Shown here: positions 49,916 through 58,374 of the stretch, piece by piece
How the letters are laid out: each line of letters opens with the position of its first letter
Numbering within the stretch: the first letter of the stretch is position 1
NCBI GenBank assembly: GCA_900548385.1
Contig: URKJ01000015.1
Coordinates: forward strand, 26,905-90,904
Direction: 5' to 3'
Length of the DNA: 64,000 bases
Source of the DNA: an uncultured bacterium
Lineage (GTDB): Bacteria > Verrucomicrobiota > Lentisphaeria > Victivallales > UBA1829
The notes under the pieces: generated by a model
Told to the model about the DNA's origin: nothing
What the model saw: only the letters and a program-made list of their open reading frames with translations
Databases searched by the model: none
Translations under genes and position numbers: made by a program

Positions 49916-51724
49916 TCAGGCCTTCATCAGCACCATGCAGGAGTGTGCGGGCAGTTCCACTTTTCCGGAATCCGAAAGGATGGTTGCTCCGGTCCAGTGA
50001 TCTTTCAGCGTGACGCCCGCGCCGAACAGGGAGACGAGATCGACGGGGATTGTCTGCGCTTCGTCTTCAAAGTTGAAGACGCCGATGCACGGAGCGCCGT
50101 CGCTGTTGCGTTTCGCCGCCCAGATCGCGGGGATCGTGCGGTCGAACAGGTCCACGGGACGCGTATCGAATGTGTCTGTCTGTGCGAGCAGGAGCTTGGA
50201 GAGCGCGGCGCGTTCGGGCGCCAGAGTGCTGAACCGGTCGGACACCAGCATGAGCCCGCCGACCAGCCAGAGCGCGGAGGTCCAGAGCCGGATCTCGTTT
50301 TCGGTCAGTTCGTTGTTGTCCTTGCGTGCGATATGGACATCGGGGTCGTTGATCCACAGGCGGTTGTGCAGGTAGAGACGGTTGATGATGTTGCGGCAGA
50401 CGTACGGGACGAGCGGCGCTTCCGCGTAAGGCTTCTGATGTTCGCGTCCCCAGTACGGCGTGATGTCCGTTCCGATGCGGTTCGCATTGACGATTCCGGC
50501 GATCGGACCGAACGGCGAGGTGCAGCCGAGCATGAACGCATCGTCGCCGATTCCGTCGCGGATTGCCTGAATTCCGTTGCGGAGTGCCTGTGCTCGTGTC
50601 ATTTTCGGATTGTGATAGACGCCGCCGGCGGTGCAGACTTCGTACATCAGGAAGTCCAGTTTCACATAAACGCATCCGGATTTGCGGACGGCGCGGAAGA
50701 GATCGCGCAGAAAGTCGCAGGCTCCGGGATTGGTCGCGTCGAGAATGGCGATTGGATTTCCGCGCCATTCGGTCGGGTAGAGAACTTCGCCGTTGGCGTC
50801 GTGGATCATCCATTCCGGGTGTGAATTGAGCAGTTTGGAGCCTTTTTCCACGGCGAACGGAGCGAACCAGAGTCCGGGTTTGATCCCTGTTGCGGCGATC
50901 TTTTCCAGGAGCGGGCGGATTCCCTGCGGGAATTTTTCGGAGGGTTCAAGCCAGTCGCCGAGCGCGGGCTGATAACCGTCGTCGATCTGGAAATATTCCA
51001 TGGGGAAATCTTCCTTGTGCGCAACGCAGTAGTCCAGATTTTCGAGCACGTCGGCTTCGGTCACTTTGCTGAAATAATAATACCAGCTGCACCAGCCGGT
51101 CGGAACGTGGTCCCACTTGCGGGCGTTCATGCGTTTTGCCCAGCGGTCCGCATACTCCTGAAGCAGTTTCCATGCATCGTTTCCGCGGGTGACGATCAGC
51201 GCTTCGGAGCGGACCGTATCGCCCGGATCAAGCGTGATTCCGTCGCCGTAGCAGTATGCGGAAAGCTCTTTGAGCCCGGCATCCTCCAGTTCGATCTGGA
51301 GACGGGTGAACTGGTCGCCCGACGAGATGAAGCCGACGAGCATGTTGCTGCCGGTGCGTTCATCGTTGAGGACCGTTACGCATTCCGCCGAAAAACGGTT
51401 CGGGTTTTTGCCGTCGTAGGCGGCATCGTCGCAGACACAGAATCTGCGGTAGCCGTCGCTGAGGTTGAAATCGGTTTCGCCGAATCTGCGTGATGCGGCG
51501 GGGGAGGGGGCTGTCCAGCCCTCCCGGTAGACGCGGATGTGTTTACCCGGAACGTCCGGGAATTCAAAACCGCGGAACCGGAAACCGCCGAATTTGACCG
51601 TTTTGCCGGAGTTGTTGGTCAGGACCGCCTGAATGCTGTCCGTTTCCCGGAGTTCGACTGTGAATCCGCAGGAGTTTTCCTGAGGAAGCCACTGTCCGTT
51701 GATTTGGATTTCCGCCTGGATCAT
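49916..51724 (-). CDS. Glycoside hydrolase family 36 alpha-galactosidase-like enzyme
   Basis: A 602-residue cytoplasmic enzyme. The N-terminal 230 residues are a beta-sandwich; the barrel follows with PTGWCSWYYYF, QIDDGYQPALGDW, the nucleophile in YVKLDFLMY (D357) and the acid/base in RIGTDITPYW (D420), as in GH36. ENEIRLWTSALWLVGGLMLVSD is the late conserved segment. It releases alpha-galactosyl (or related) residues; related GH36 members have other specificities, so the substrate is not certain. It lies 15 bases after the GntR gene and is probably controlled by it. Confidence 0.88.
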   Translation of the reverse strand: MIQAEIQINGQWLPQENSCGFTVELRETDSIQAVLTNNSGKTVKFGGFRFRGFEFPDVPGKHIRVYREGWTAPSPAASRRFGETDFNLSDGYRRFCVCDDAAYDGKNPNRFSAECVTVLNDERTGSNMLVGFISSGDQFTRLQIELEDAGLKELSAYCYGDGITLDPGDTVRSEALIVTRGNDAWKLLQEYADRWAKRMNARKWDHVPTGWCSWYYYFSKVTEADVLENLDYCVAHKEDFPMEYFQIDDGYQPALGDWLEPSEKFPQGIRPLLEKIAATGIKPGLWFAPFAVEKGSKLLNSHPEWMIHDANGEVLYPTEWRGNPIAILDATNPGACDFLRDLFRAVRKSGCVYVKLDFLMYEVCTAGGVYHNPKMTRAQALRNGIQAIRDGIGDDAFMLGCTSPFGPIAGIVNANRIGTDITPYWGREHQKPYAEAPLVPYVCRNIINRLYLHNRLWINDPDVHIARKDNNELTENEIRLWTSALWLVGGLMLVSDRFSTLAPERAALSKLLLAQTDTFDTRPVDLFDRTIPAIWAAKRNSDGAPCIGVFNFEDEAQTIPVDLVSLFGAGVTLKDHWTGATILSDSGKVELPAHSCMVLMKA

Positions 51725-51739
51725 GATGGTTGCTTCTCC

Positions 51740-52810
51740 TTATATGTTGTTGATTGTCAGGTTGCAGACAAGTTTGATTTCTTTCCGGACGTGTTCGATG
51801 CGGCGGTCGCCGCGCATGAGACGGTTCAGCATGGCGACCGCCGTTTCCGCGGCTTCCCTGCGCGGAGCCTGAAAGTAGATGCCGGGAAACTCTTCACAGT
51901 GCGGCAGATCTTCCGCGGCGATCAGCCGGACCGTCTCCGGTGTTTCTCCGAGTTCCGCGAGAATTTGCCGGGCGAGTCCGGCGTGCTGCTGATGAATAAA
52001 GATCGCGTCCGGATGTTTTTCCGTTGCCAGATGGTGGAATTCCGATACGAAATCCGCCGATTTGACGTCGAGCGGAATCAGTTCAAAACCGTCTTCTTCC
52101 AGAGCTTTGCGTGTGGCGGAGACTGCCGGAATGGACGTTTCTCCGTCATGGGTCAGAAGAATGCGTGTCCGTCCGCCCCGCCGGAGCGTGCGGACCAGTT
52201 CCCGAACCGCGTCGTTGATGGAGAAAAAGACGGAACAGACATCCGGGACCGGTGTATGGCCGATGCTGACGGCGGGCACGATCTCCGCCGCTTTCCGGAT
52301 CACCGGTTCCGGGGAGCCGAGAAACAGAACGCCGTCGAGAAACGCGTTGCGGATTTCCTGCTGAATCGTTTCGGGCGTACTGGTTGCATCCTGCAGAAGA
52401 TGAATGCTGCATCCGGAATTGACCAGCGCGTTTCCCGTTTCGGAAAACATCCGCCATGTTGTGCAGATATAATAGAAATCGTCTCCGCCGGCAACCTTGA
52501 TCCCTGTAAGCGGTGCGGGTTCGCCGTGCTGCAGAATGAAGCTTTTGCGTGGATTGGTGAACGTGCCGATACCGGGTTTCCCGATCAGAAAACCTTGTGC
52601 GGACATCTTTTCCAGAGAGAGCTGCACCGTGCTCCGCGCGATCCCGAACCGGGCTGCCAGAGCGCGCGAGGACGGGATCATCACCGATTTTCCGCCGTTG
52701 CGGTAGATGATGTTCATGACGAAGTGCCGGATTTTCAGTACTTCGGAGATTTCGTTTCCGGTTGATTTTTTCACGTTGTTTTCTCTGTTATCGGTCCATT
52801 GTCGGGCCAT
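51740..52810 (-). CDS. GntR-type regulator with LacI-like sensor domain
   Basis: A 356-residue regulator. Residues 20-88 are a GntR winged helix (IPSSRALAARFGIARSTVQLSLEKMSAQGFLIGKPGIGTF); the rest is a periplasmic-binding-like effector domain, as in AraR-type proteins. The promoter at 52817-52844 places the transcription start at about the first ATG, so either the mRNA is leaderless or the real start is the GTG at 52774 (VKKSTGNEISEV). The effector is likely a galactoside or other sugar, judged from the GH36 gene behind it. Confidence 0.85.
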   Translation of the reverse strand: MARQWTDNRENNVKKSTGNEISEVLKIRHFVMNIIYRNGGKSVMIPSSRALAARFGIARSTVQLSLEKMSAQGFLIGKPGIGTFTNPRKSFILQHGEPAPLTGIKVAGGDDFYYICTTWRMFSETGNALVNSGCSIHLLQDATSTPETIQQEIRNAFLDGVLFLGSPEPVIRKAAEIVPAVSIGHTPVPDVCSVFFSINDAVRELVRTLRRGGRTRILLTHDGETSIPAVSATRKALEEDGFELIPLDVKSADFVSEFHHLATEKHPDAIFIHQQHAGLARQILAELGETPETVRLIAAEDLPHCEEFPGIYFQAPRREAAETAVAMLNRLMRGDRRIEHVRKEIKLVCNLTINNI

Positions 52811-52816
52811 TGGAAA

Positions 52817-52844
52817 AATATAGAATGCGAAACGGAAAAGTCAA
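52817..52844 (-). promoter_or_regulatory. Promoter of the GntR-GH36 operon
   Basis: On the - strand TTGACT (complement of 52839-52844) and TATATT (complement of 52817-52822) are 16 bases apart, only 6 bases upstream of the first ATG. Confidence 0.65.
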
Positions 52845-52876
52845 GGGCGGGGAGCCGTTTTTTCCGGAGAATCCGC

Positions 52877-52905
52877 TTGCTTTTTTTGCAGAAATCCTGT
52901 AGATT
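52877..52905 (+). promoter_or_regulatory. Promoter of the TIM-barrel isomerase gene
   Basis: TTGCTT (52877-52882) and TAGATT (52900-52905) with a 17-base spacer, about 30 bases before the ATG; divergent from the GntR-GH36 promoter. Confidence 0.5.
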
Positions 52906-52933
52906 ATCCGGAAAAGGGAAAAGGAGGTTCGCA

Positions 52934-53788
52934 ATGAAGCAGGGGATCAATTTGGGATATGTATGCCACCGGAGGAACAGCGAGGAGAAGCGGGAGCTTG
53001 CGGATGCGCTGATTCTTTGCCGGGAGGCGGGGTTTTCCGAACTCGACTATCTCTCTTCCGTGCAGACGGATGATTACCGGGAAACGGCGCATTTCTGCCG
53101 GGAGGCGATGGAACGGGCAGGGGTGAAGGTGCATCAGTCGCATTGTCCGTTTTTCCGGTATCGGGAAAACGGGATTTCGCTGTTCCGGGAATTTGCCCCG
53201 CGCGCAGTGGAAGCCGCGTCGGTTCTCGGCGCGGAATATCTGGTGATCCATGCGGATGAGTACCGTCCGTCCGGACCGTACGATCCGGATGAGGTTCTGG
53301 AGCGGAATTATGATCTGGTGGCTCCGGTTGTGGAGCAGTGTCTGGAGCGCGGCATTTCTCCCGCGTTTGAAAATCTGTTTGAGGATCATTTGGGAGCTCC
53401 GGACGGACGTTCCCGTTTTTGTTCCGAGCCGGAGGAAGTGCTTGCGCTTGTGGAACGGTTTCACGATCCGCGGGTCGGCGTATGCCTGGATACCGGTCAT
53501 GCGCAGTGCAGCTGCGGAAGCGATCATATCCGGGTGCTGGAACTGTTGGAGAACCATCTTTTCTGTACGCATATTCATGATAATTATTACGGCCGCGACC
53601 TGCATCTTCCGGCGTTCTTCGGAACGGTCTGCTGGGAGAGTGTCATGAGCCGTCTTGCCGCCTGCGGTTATTCCGGCAATTTCACCTGGGAACTGGTTTA
53701 CGGGCGTTTTCCCGATCCGCTTCTGCCGGACTATCTGGCGTTTCTGCACCGGATCGGGGAATATCTGCTGAACATGCGGACGGAGTAA
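52934..53788 (+). CDS. Sugar phosphate isomerase/epimerase (xylose-isomerase-like TIM barrel)
   Basis: A 284-residue protein starting MKQGINLGYVCHRR after a strong AAGGAGG; the open frame further upstream is noncoding. It has the AP-endonuclease-2/xylose-isomerase barrel pattern: AEYLVIHADEY, GISPAFENLFEDH (metal Glu), VGVCLDTGHAQCS (Asp and His), CTHIHDNYYGRDLHLP (His/Asp) and NFTWELVYG (Glu). These ligands suit a divalent metal and an isomerase or epimerase reaction on a sugar or inositol; the exact reaction is unknown. Divergent transcription from the GntR-GH36 operon suggests joint control. Confidence 0.85.
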   Translation: MKQGINLGYVCHRRNSEEKRELADALILCREAGFSELDYLSSVQTDDYRETAHFCREAMERAGVKVHQSHCPFFRYRENGISLFREFAPRAVEAASVLGAEYLVIHADEYRPSGPYDPDEVLERNYDLVAPVVEQCLERGISPAFENLFEDHLGAPDGRSRFCSEPEEVLALVERFHDPRVGVCLDTGHAQCSCGSDHIRVLELLENHLFCTHIHDNYYGRDLHLPAFFGTVCWESVMSRLAACGYSGNFTWELVYGRFPDPLLPDYLAFLHRIGEYLLNMRTE

Positions 53789-53845
53789 CCGGCGGGCGTG
53801 ACGGAAAAAAACGGAGAATATCCGGTTATTTTTCCGGAAAAATGT

Positions 53846-53873
53846 TTGCAAATTTGAAAATACGGAGTAAATT
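53846..53873 (+). promoter_or_regulatory. Promoter of rplM-rpsI with long leader
   Basis: TTGCAA (53846-53851) and TAAATT (53868-53873) are 16 bases apart. About 125 nt of leader follow before rplM, which could hold an L13-type autoregulatory structure; I do not see a fold I can assign with confidence. Confidence 0.55.
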
Positions 53874-54004
53874 ATCAGCTCCTGCATCCGTATTACCCGA
53901 TCACGGAAAGGAGAGCGAACCGCAGACCTGGCGGAAAACGGTTCCAGAGAAAAACAGGATGTCCGGAGGCGGACGAATAAAAACGAATCGGAGAAACAGA
54001 AACA

Positions 54005-54430
54005 ATGAAGACCTATCTTGCAAAAGTGGGCGAAATCGACCGCAAGCACGTTGTGTTTGACGCGGCGAACGTCCCCGTGGGTCGCCTTGCCGTCAAGATC
54101 GTGAACGCCCTGCGCGGCAAAGACTGCCCGACCTACACCCCGCATGTTGATACCGGAAAATTTGTCATCGTGATCAACGCCGACAAGGCGCTTCTCACCG
54201 GTGCCAAAGAATCCAATAAGATTTATGTTGATTATACCGGATACCGCAGCGGTCTCAAAGAGAAAACCGCCGCTTATGTCCGCGAAACCAATCCCGAGCG
54301 CCTGATCCGCGATGCCGTCTGGGGAATGCTTCCCAAGGGACGCCTTGCCAGAGCGCAGTACCGCAAACTGAAAGTTTATGCCGGCGCCGAGCATCCGCAC
54401 GCCGCTCAGAAACCTGAAACGGCTAAATAA
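54005..54430 (+). CDS. rplM: 50S ribosomal protein L13
   Basis: A 141-residue L13. MKTYLAKVGEIDRKHVVFDA opens it, VGRLAVKIVNALRGKDCPTYTPHVDTGKFVIVINA is the signature core, and NPERLIRDAVWGMLPKGRLARAQYRKLKVYAG the conserved end. It is paired with rpsI in the usual order. Confidence 0.97.
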   Translation: MKTYLAKVGEIDRKHVVFDAANVPVGRLAVKIVNALRGKDCPTYTPHVDTGKFVIVINADKALLTGAKESNKIYVDYTGYRSGLKEKTAAYVRETNPERLIRDAVWGMLPKGRLARAQYRKLKVYAGAEHPHAAQKPETAK

Positions 54431-54442
54431 GGAGATATGGGA

Positions 54443-54832
54443 ATGAGTGAACTCCGTACAACCGGTCGCAGAAAATGCGCCAGCGCCAGAGTCGTGATTG
54501 CCGAAGGTACCGGCAAAATCACCATCAACGGCAAAGAATTTGAAGAGTATTTCAATACGGAAGCCCTTCGCGGATACATCCTGCAGCCGCTTGCAGTGAC
54601 AGGTTTTTCCGGCAAGATCGACGTCAAAGCCACCGTTTCCGGCGGCGGAAAAGCCGGTCAGGCGGGTGCTGTCCGTCACGGTCTTTCCCGTGCTCTCGTC
54701 AAACATGACGAAGAGACCTGCAAGTCCGTTCTCAAGGCCAGCGGAATGCTGACCCGTGACGCTCGTGAGAAAGAACGTAAGAAACCCGGTCAGCCGGGCG
54801 CAAGAAGACGCTTCCAGTTCTCCAAGCGCTGA
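54443..54832 (+). CDS. rpsI: 30S ribosomal protein S9
   Basis: A 129-residue S9. TTGRRKCASARVVIAEGTGKITING and GGKAGQAGAVRHGLSRAL are conserved, and RRFQFSKR is the typical S9 C-terminus reaching the P site. The ATG at 54443 stands 9 bases after AAGGAG; the ATG two codons earlier is too close to it. Confidence 0.97.
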   Translation: MSELRTTGRRKCASARVVIAEGTGKITINGKEFEEYFNTEALRGYILQPLAVTGFSGKIDVKATVSGGGKAGQAGAVRHGLSRALVKHDEETCKSVLKASGMLTRDAREKERKKPGQPGARRRFQFSKR

Positions 54833-54857
54833 TTTCCTCAATACGGAATCATATTCA

Positions 54858-54889
54858 GGAACTCCCCTTGCAGGGAGTTCCTTTTTTTT
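54858..54889 (+). terminator. Intrinsic terminator after rpsI
   Basis: GGAACTCCC (54858-54866) pairs perfectly with GGGAGTTCC (54873-54881) around a six-base loop; eight T residues follow. Confidence 0.94.
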
Positions 54890-54902
54890 GTCCTTATCCG
54901 GG

Positions 54903-54930
54903 TTGAATTCGCGGAAAGTGATCCTATATT
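54903..54930 (+). promoter_or_regulatory. Promoter of the ketosynthase/acyl carrier protein cluster
   Basis: TTGAAT (54903-54908) and TATATT (54925-54930) are 16 bases apart, with a short leader to the ATG at 54967. Confidence 0.65.
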
Positions 54931-54966
54931 ACAGTCGTGAACAGTTAATCAAATTCAGGGTGTCGA

Positions 54967-56151
54967 ATGGTTCGGAAGGAACGTGTATATATCGCCGGAT
55001 GCGGCTGTATTTCCTGTGCGGGAGACGGCCGGGAGGAGACGCTCCGCAAGCTCTATGCCTCCCCGCAGCCGCCGGGACCGCCCCCCGATTGGGTGGGGAC
55101 TTCCCTGAAAATACCGCTTTTTGCTTTGAAACAGGTCCGGACGGACGGCGCGTCGCGCACGCTTGTCCTGCTGGACCGGGCGATCCGCGAGGCGTTTGCC
55201 GATACTTCCATTCCGGCGGACCGCCTGCGGAAGCTCCGGACCGGCCTGGCGATCGGAACGACGGTCGCGTGTCAGCTTAACAATATTCCGTTTTATGCCG
55301 GAGTGCGCGCAAACCGTATGAATTCGCTGGAACCGGTCCGGGAGTATCTGCGTCAGAATTCGGCGGAATATTTCCGGGAGAACTACGGATTTACCGGACC
55401 GTTCTGCATGATTTCCAATGCCTGTGCTTCCAGCGCGGACGCGGTTGCGCTGGCGTCGCTTTGGATTGAATCGGGACGTTGCGACGTTGCCGTAGCCGCC
55501 GGAGCGGACGAACTCAACCGGGTTCCCGTTGCCGGTTTCCATGCTCTGGGAGTGACAAGCCCGGAGCCGTGCCGTCCGTTTGACGCCGACCGTTCCGGGC
55601 TGAATCTCGGTGAGGGTGCGGGCGCGGTGGTGCTGATCAGTTCCCGCGTCTGCCGGGAGCTGTTTCCGCTGGACCGTTCACCCCGTGTGTATCTTGCCGG
55701 GTGCGGACAGGGCGGAGATGCGTATCATATCACGAGTCCGCATACGGATGGGCGCGGACTCGAATGTGCGATCCGTCAGGCTTTGTCCCGTGCGGGGATC
55801 GGAGCGGAGGAGATTGCGTTCATCAACGCTCACGGCACGGGTACGCTCAACAACGACCGCTGCGAGGCCGCCGTGTTTGCAAAGCTGTTCGGCTCCGGCG
55901 TGCGGTTTCTTTCGACCAAAGGCATGACGGGGCACACGCTTGGCGCGGCCGGGATTCTGGAACTCATTTTTACTCTTGTCATGCTTCGGGAAAAACGTCT
56001 GCCGGCGAGTCCCGGATTCCGCCGGAAAGCGGAGGAGCTGCCCGTTGGGCCCGTTGCGGAACCGCTGTCGTTTACCGGGCGGTTCGCCATGTCCACGTCT
56101 CTCGCGTTCGGCGGATGCAATACGGCTCTGATCGTCGGGGAGGAATCATGA
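54967..56151 (+). CDS. Beta-ketoacyl synthase of a specialised acyl/polyketide cluster
   Basis: A 394-residue KAS II-fold enzyme. The catalytic triad is present: Cys153 in SNACASSADA, His289 in NAHGTGTLNND, and Lys318/His323 in KGMTGHTLGAAG. CRPFDADRSGLNLGEGAGAVVL is the conserved middle loop. It is diverged from the fabF at 31253, with a Gly/Cys-rich start (YIAGCGCISCAG). It is the first gene of a five-gene run whose members overlap by 4 to 13 bp, so it is probably the condensing partner of the short chain-length-factor-like protein and acyl carrier protein that follow. Confidence 0.85.
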   Translation: MVRKERVYIAGCGCISCAGDGREETLRKLYASPQPPGPPPDWVGTSLKIPLFALKQVRTDGASRTLVLLDRAIREAFADTSIPADRLRKLRTGLAIGTTVACQLNNIPFYAGVRANRMNSLEPVREYLRQNSAEYFRENYGFTGPFCMISNACASSADAVALASLWIESGRCDVAVAAGADELNRVPVAGFHALGVTSPEPCRPFDADRSGLNLGEGAGAVVLISSRVCRELFPLDRSPRVYLAGCGQGGDAYHITSPHTDGRGLECAIRQALSRAGIGAEEIAFINAHGTGTLNNDRCEAAVFAKLFGSGVRFLSTKGMTGHTLGAAGILELIFTLVMLREKRLPASPGFRRKAEELPVGPVAEPLSFTGRFAMSTSLAFGGCNTALIVGEES

Positions 56152-56846
56152 TCTGCGTTTCCGGAATTTCAAGTTTGCGTGCGGGTGCGGACGGTTTGAT
56201 TGCGCCCGATATTCCCGGCGGAGTGCGGAAGCGCTGCGGGCTCCGGCGTGCGGACCGTTACACCGCCATTGCCGTTGCCGCCGCGCAGGAAGCCGCTCAG
56301 GATTCTCCCTGGCGGGGGAAACTGCCGGAGGATACCGGGGTGATCGTCGCCGGATTTCCCGGTCCGCACAATACGACTGCCGCGTTTCTGGACGAGCTGC
56401 TGGATTATCCGGAGGATCAGGTGTTGTCGGCTGCATTTACGCACTCCGTGTTCAATGCCGCCGCGTCGTATATTGCGCTGGTGCTCGGTGTTCGCGGACC
56501 GGAGTTTTCTGTGACCGGAGTCGATGACCTGCTGTATGAGGCGTTTGCATCGGCGGATTCCATGTTCCGTACCGGCTATTGCCGGCGGATTCTGCTTGTG
56601 ACGGTGCTTGAAAAAGGCGTTCTTACCTCGGTTCTGGAACAGGCGGGATTCCCCGCATCTGCTGAGTACGCGCTGGCATGGGTGCTTTCCGCCGATCCGG
56701 AAGAAGCGCGGTACGGACGCATTGAAACGGCGGAGGGACCGGCCGCGGGGGAAGCGGATCCGCTGAAGACCGCGGAGCTGATCCGGGCAATGGGAAATCA
56801 GGATTTGACTGTTTTGAAAAAGGGAGTTGTATTATGTCGGAATTAA
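56148..56846 (+). CDS. Chain-length-factor-like short beta-ketoacyl synthase homologue
   Basis: A 232-residue protein resembling only the N-terminal half of a ketosynthase (the Ketoacyl-synt_2 type found in aryl-polyene and related clusters). AAFTHSVFNAAASYIALVLG and VTGVDDLLYEAFASADSMFRTGYCRRILLVTVLE align with the nucleophile-elbow region of the preceding gene, but the Cys is absent (GVDD instead of ACAS) and the His-bearing C-terminal half is missing. It is expected to be a non-catalytic partner that shapes product length. It overlaps the ketosynthase by 4 bp and the acyl carrier protein by 13. Confidence 0.75.
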   Translation: MICVSGISSLRAGADGLIAPDIPGGVRKRCGLRRADRYTAIAVAAAQEAAQDSPWRGKLPEDTGVIVAGFPGPHNTTAAFLDELLDYPEDQVLSAAFTHSVFNAAASYIALVLGVRGPEFSVTGVDDLLYEAFASADSMFRTGYCRRILLVTVLEKGVLTSVLEQAGFPASAEYALAWVLSADPEEARYGRIETAEGPAAGEADPLKTAELIRAMGNQDLTVLKKGVVLCRN

Positions 56847-57091
56847 GTGTGGATGAGATCACGGCGAAACTGCTTGAAGAGATTTCCGTGATTACCGGAA
56901 AAACAACGGAGGAACTGGACCGGAAACTTTCGCTCGCGCACAACGGGATCAATTCCATGGGGTTCGTAGAGCTTCTGCTGACCGTGGCGAAGAACTGGAA
57001 CGTCAACCTGATTGATGCGGGTATCAGCATGGCGGATGTGAATTCCGTGGAGAGCCTCGCGGCGCGTGTCAGACAGGAACTCGCCCGATGA
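56834..57091 (+). CDS. Acyl carrier protein
   Basis: An 85-residue four-helix carrier protein. The phosphopantetheine Ser is S41 in NGINSMGFVELLL, where the usual DSL is replaced by NSM. KLLEEISVITGK and ADVNSVESLAARV are helices I and IV. An AGGGAG site precedes the ATG. It is dedicated to this cluster; no other acyl carrier protein gene is seen in the window. Confidence 0.87.
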   Translation: MSELSVDEITAKLLEEISVITGKTTEELDRKLSLAHNGINSMGFVELLLTVAKNWNVNLIDAGISMADVNSVESLAARVRQELAR

Positions 57092-58374
57092 GCGGAAAAC
57101 GGATCTATCTTGACGGCATGGACTGGGTGGCGAACCTGCTGAACTGGCAGTCCCGTCTCACGCCCGGTAAAGGCAATCATTTCATGGTCGTTCTGGAAAC
57201 CGCCCAGCCGTTTCCGGAAGATGTCGCATTTGCTCTTCTGCAGAGCAAACTGGAAGCCCGGTATCCGCTGCTGAACGGATCCATCCGTCGCCATCCGCTT
57301 CATCTGGCGCCGTACTGGAAGCCCGGTCCCGCCCGTGCGTTGAGCGTAACGTCGGAGGAACTGCTGTTTACCTCCGATTACTCCGGGGCTTTGGAACGGT
57401 TCGGCAATCTTCCGCTGCCAGCTTATCAGGCGCTGGCTCTGCATATCATCCGGCATAAAACGGGAACCGCTCTGTTGTTCAAATTCAGTCATCTGCTGTT
57501 TGACGGTCGCGGGGCGGAGCTGCTGCTGGAGTCGCTCTGTCCGGGCGGAACCGCTCTGGCCGACCGGACTCCGGGAGTGGATTCGCCGAAACTGGATGAA
57601 TGGGAAAAACAGTTTTCCGCCGGCAGGCAGATTCAGCACCGTTTGATCGCACTGCATCAGGCGGGAGCGACCGCGCACAGAAGCGCCTGTGATACCGCCG
57701 CCTCCTCCTACCGTGTCATTTCTCTGACCGAAGCGGAGACCGACTCCCTGCGCCGTCGTTCCGATTCCGAGGCGGGGCCGTTCATGATTACGCCGTTCCT
57801 GCTGGCGCTGACCGCGCTGCATTACAATACGATGCTTGCAGACTATGATTCGCAGGACAGTTCCATTCTGATTCCGATGTCCATCGACATGCGGGGGCAG
57901 GACGGAATTCCCGATGACGCTCTTTTCTTCAATCAATGGAGTATGCTTCCGATTTCGCTGAAACGGTCGCTGCTGGACAGTCTGCGTCCGGCGGTCGGAG
58001 AGGCGCGCCGTCAGATTTTCACCGGAACGGGGGAGCGCATCGCGCTTGCGTATCGCGCCGCAAGCCGTCTGATGCGCATTGCGCCGCCGGGCTTGCTGAT
58101 GAAGATCGTCCGGAAAATGGGACCCGCCGTGACGGGATCGTTCATGTTCTCCTTTATCTCCGGCAGTTCGCTTTCCGAAGGAAAGTTTGCCGGACGCAAG
58201 CTGACGAACCTGTATCATCTTCCCTCCATGCCGCCGGTGACCGGACTCGGAGTGTTTTTCAATATGTTTGACAACCGTCTGAACGCCGTCGTCTCGTACC
58301 GCAGCGGCGTGTTTCCCGAAGCCGACGTGGAGCGGTTTGCCGGAAGCCTGGAACAGGAGTTGAGAGGGCAATGA
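57088..58374 (+). CDS. Condensation-domain/wax-ester-synthase-like acyltransferase
   Basis: A 428-residue protein of the chloramphenicol acetyltransferase-like superfamily. The core motif is SHLLFDGRG with H135 and D139-G140 (HxxxDG; the first His of the usual HHxxxDG is Ser). Later segments ILIPMSIDMRGQDG and ALFFNQWSMLPISL recall the solvent-channel motifs of condensation and DGAT/PapA proteins. It could transfer the completed acyl chain from the carrier protein to an alcohol or amine. The acceptor is unknown. Confidence 0.72.
   Translation: MSGKRIYLDGMDWVANLLNWQSRLTPGKGNHFMVVLETAQPFPEDVAFALLQSKLEARYPLLNGSIRRHPLHLAPYWKPGPARALSVTSEELLFTSDYSGALERFGNLPLPAYQALALHIIRHKTGTALLFKFSHLLFDGRGAELLLESLCPGGTALADRTPGVDSPKLDEWEKQFSAGRQIQHRLIALHQAGATAHRSACDTAASSYRVISLTEAETDSLRRRSDSEAGPFMITPFLLALTALHYNTMLADYDSQDSSILIPMSIDMRGQDGIPDDALFFNQWSMLPISLKRSLLDSLRPAVGEARRQIFTGTGERIALAYRAASRLMRIAPPGLLMKIVRKMGPAVTGSFMFSFISGSSLSEGKFAGRKLTNLYHLPSMPPVTGLGVFFNMFDNRLNAVVSYRSGVFPEADVERFAGSLEQELRGQ

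Noticed and set aside
53874..54004. An L13-type ribosomal leader or a tRNA gene upstream of rplM
   Set aside because: There is a leader of suitable length, but I could not draw a convincing conserved fold or cloverleaf by eye.
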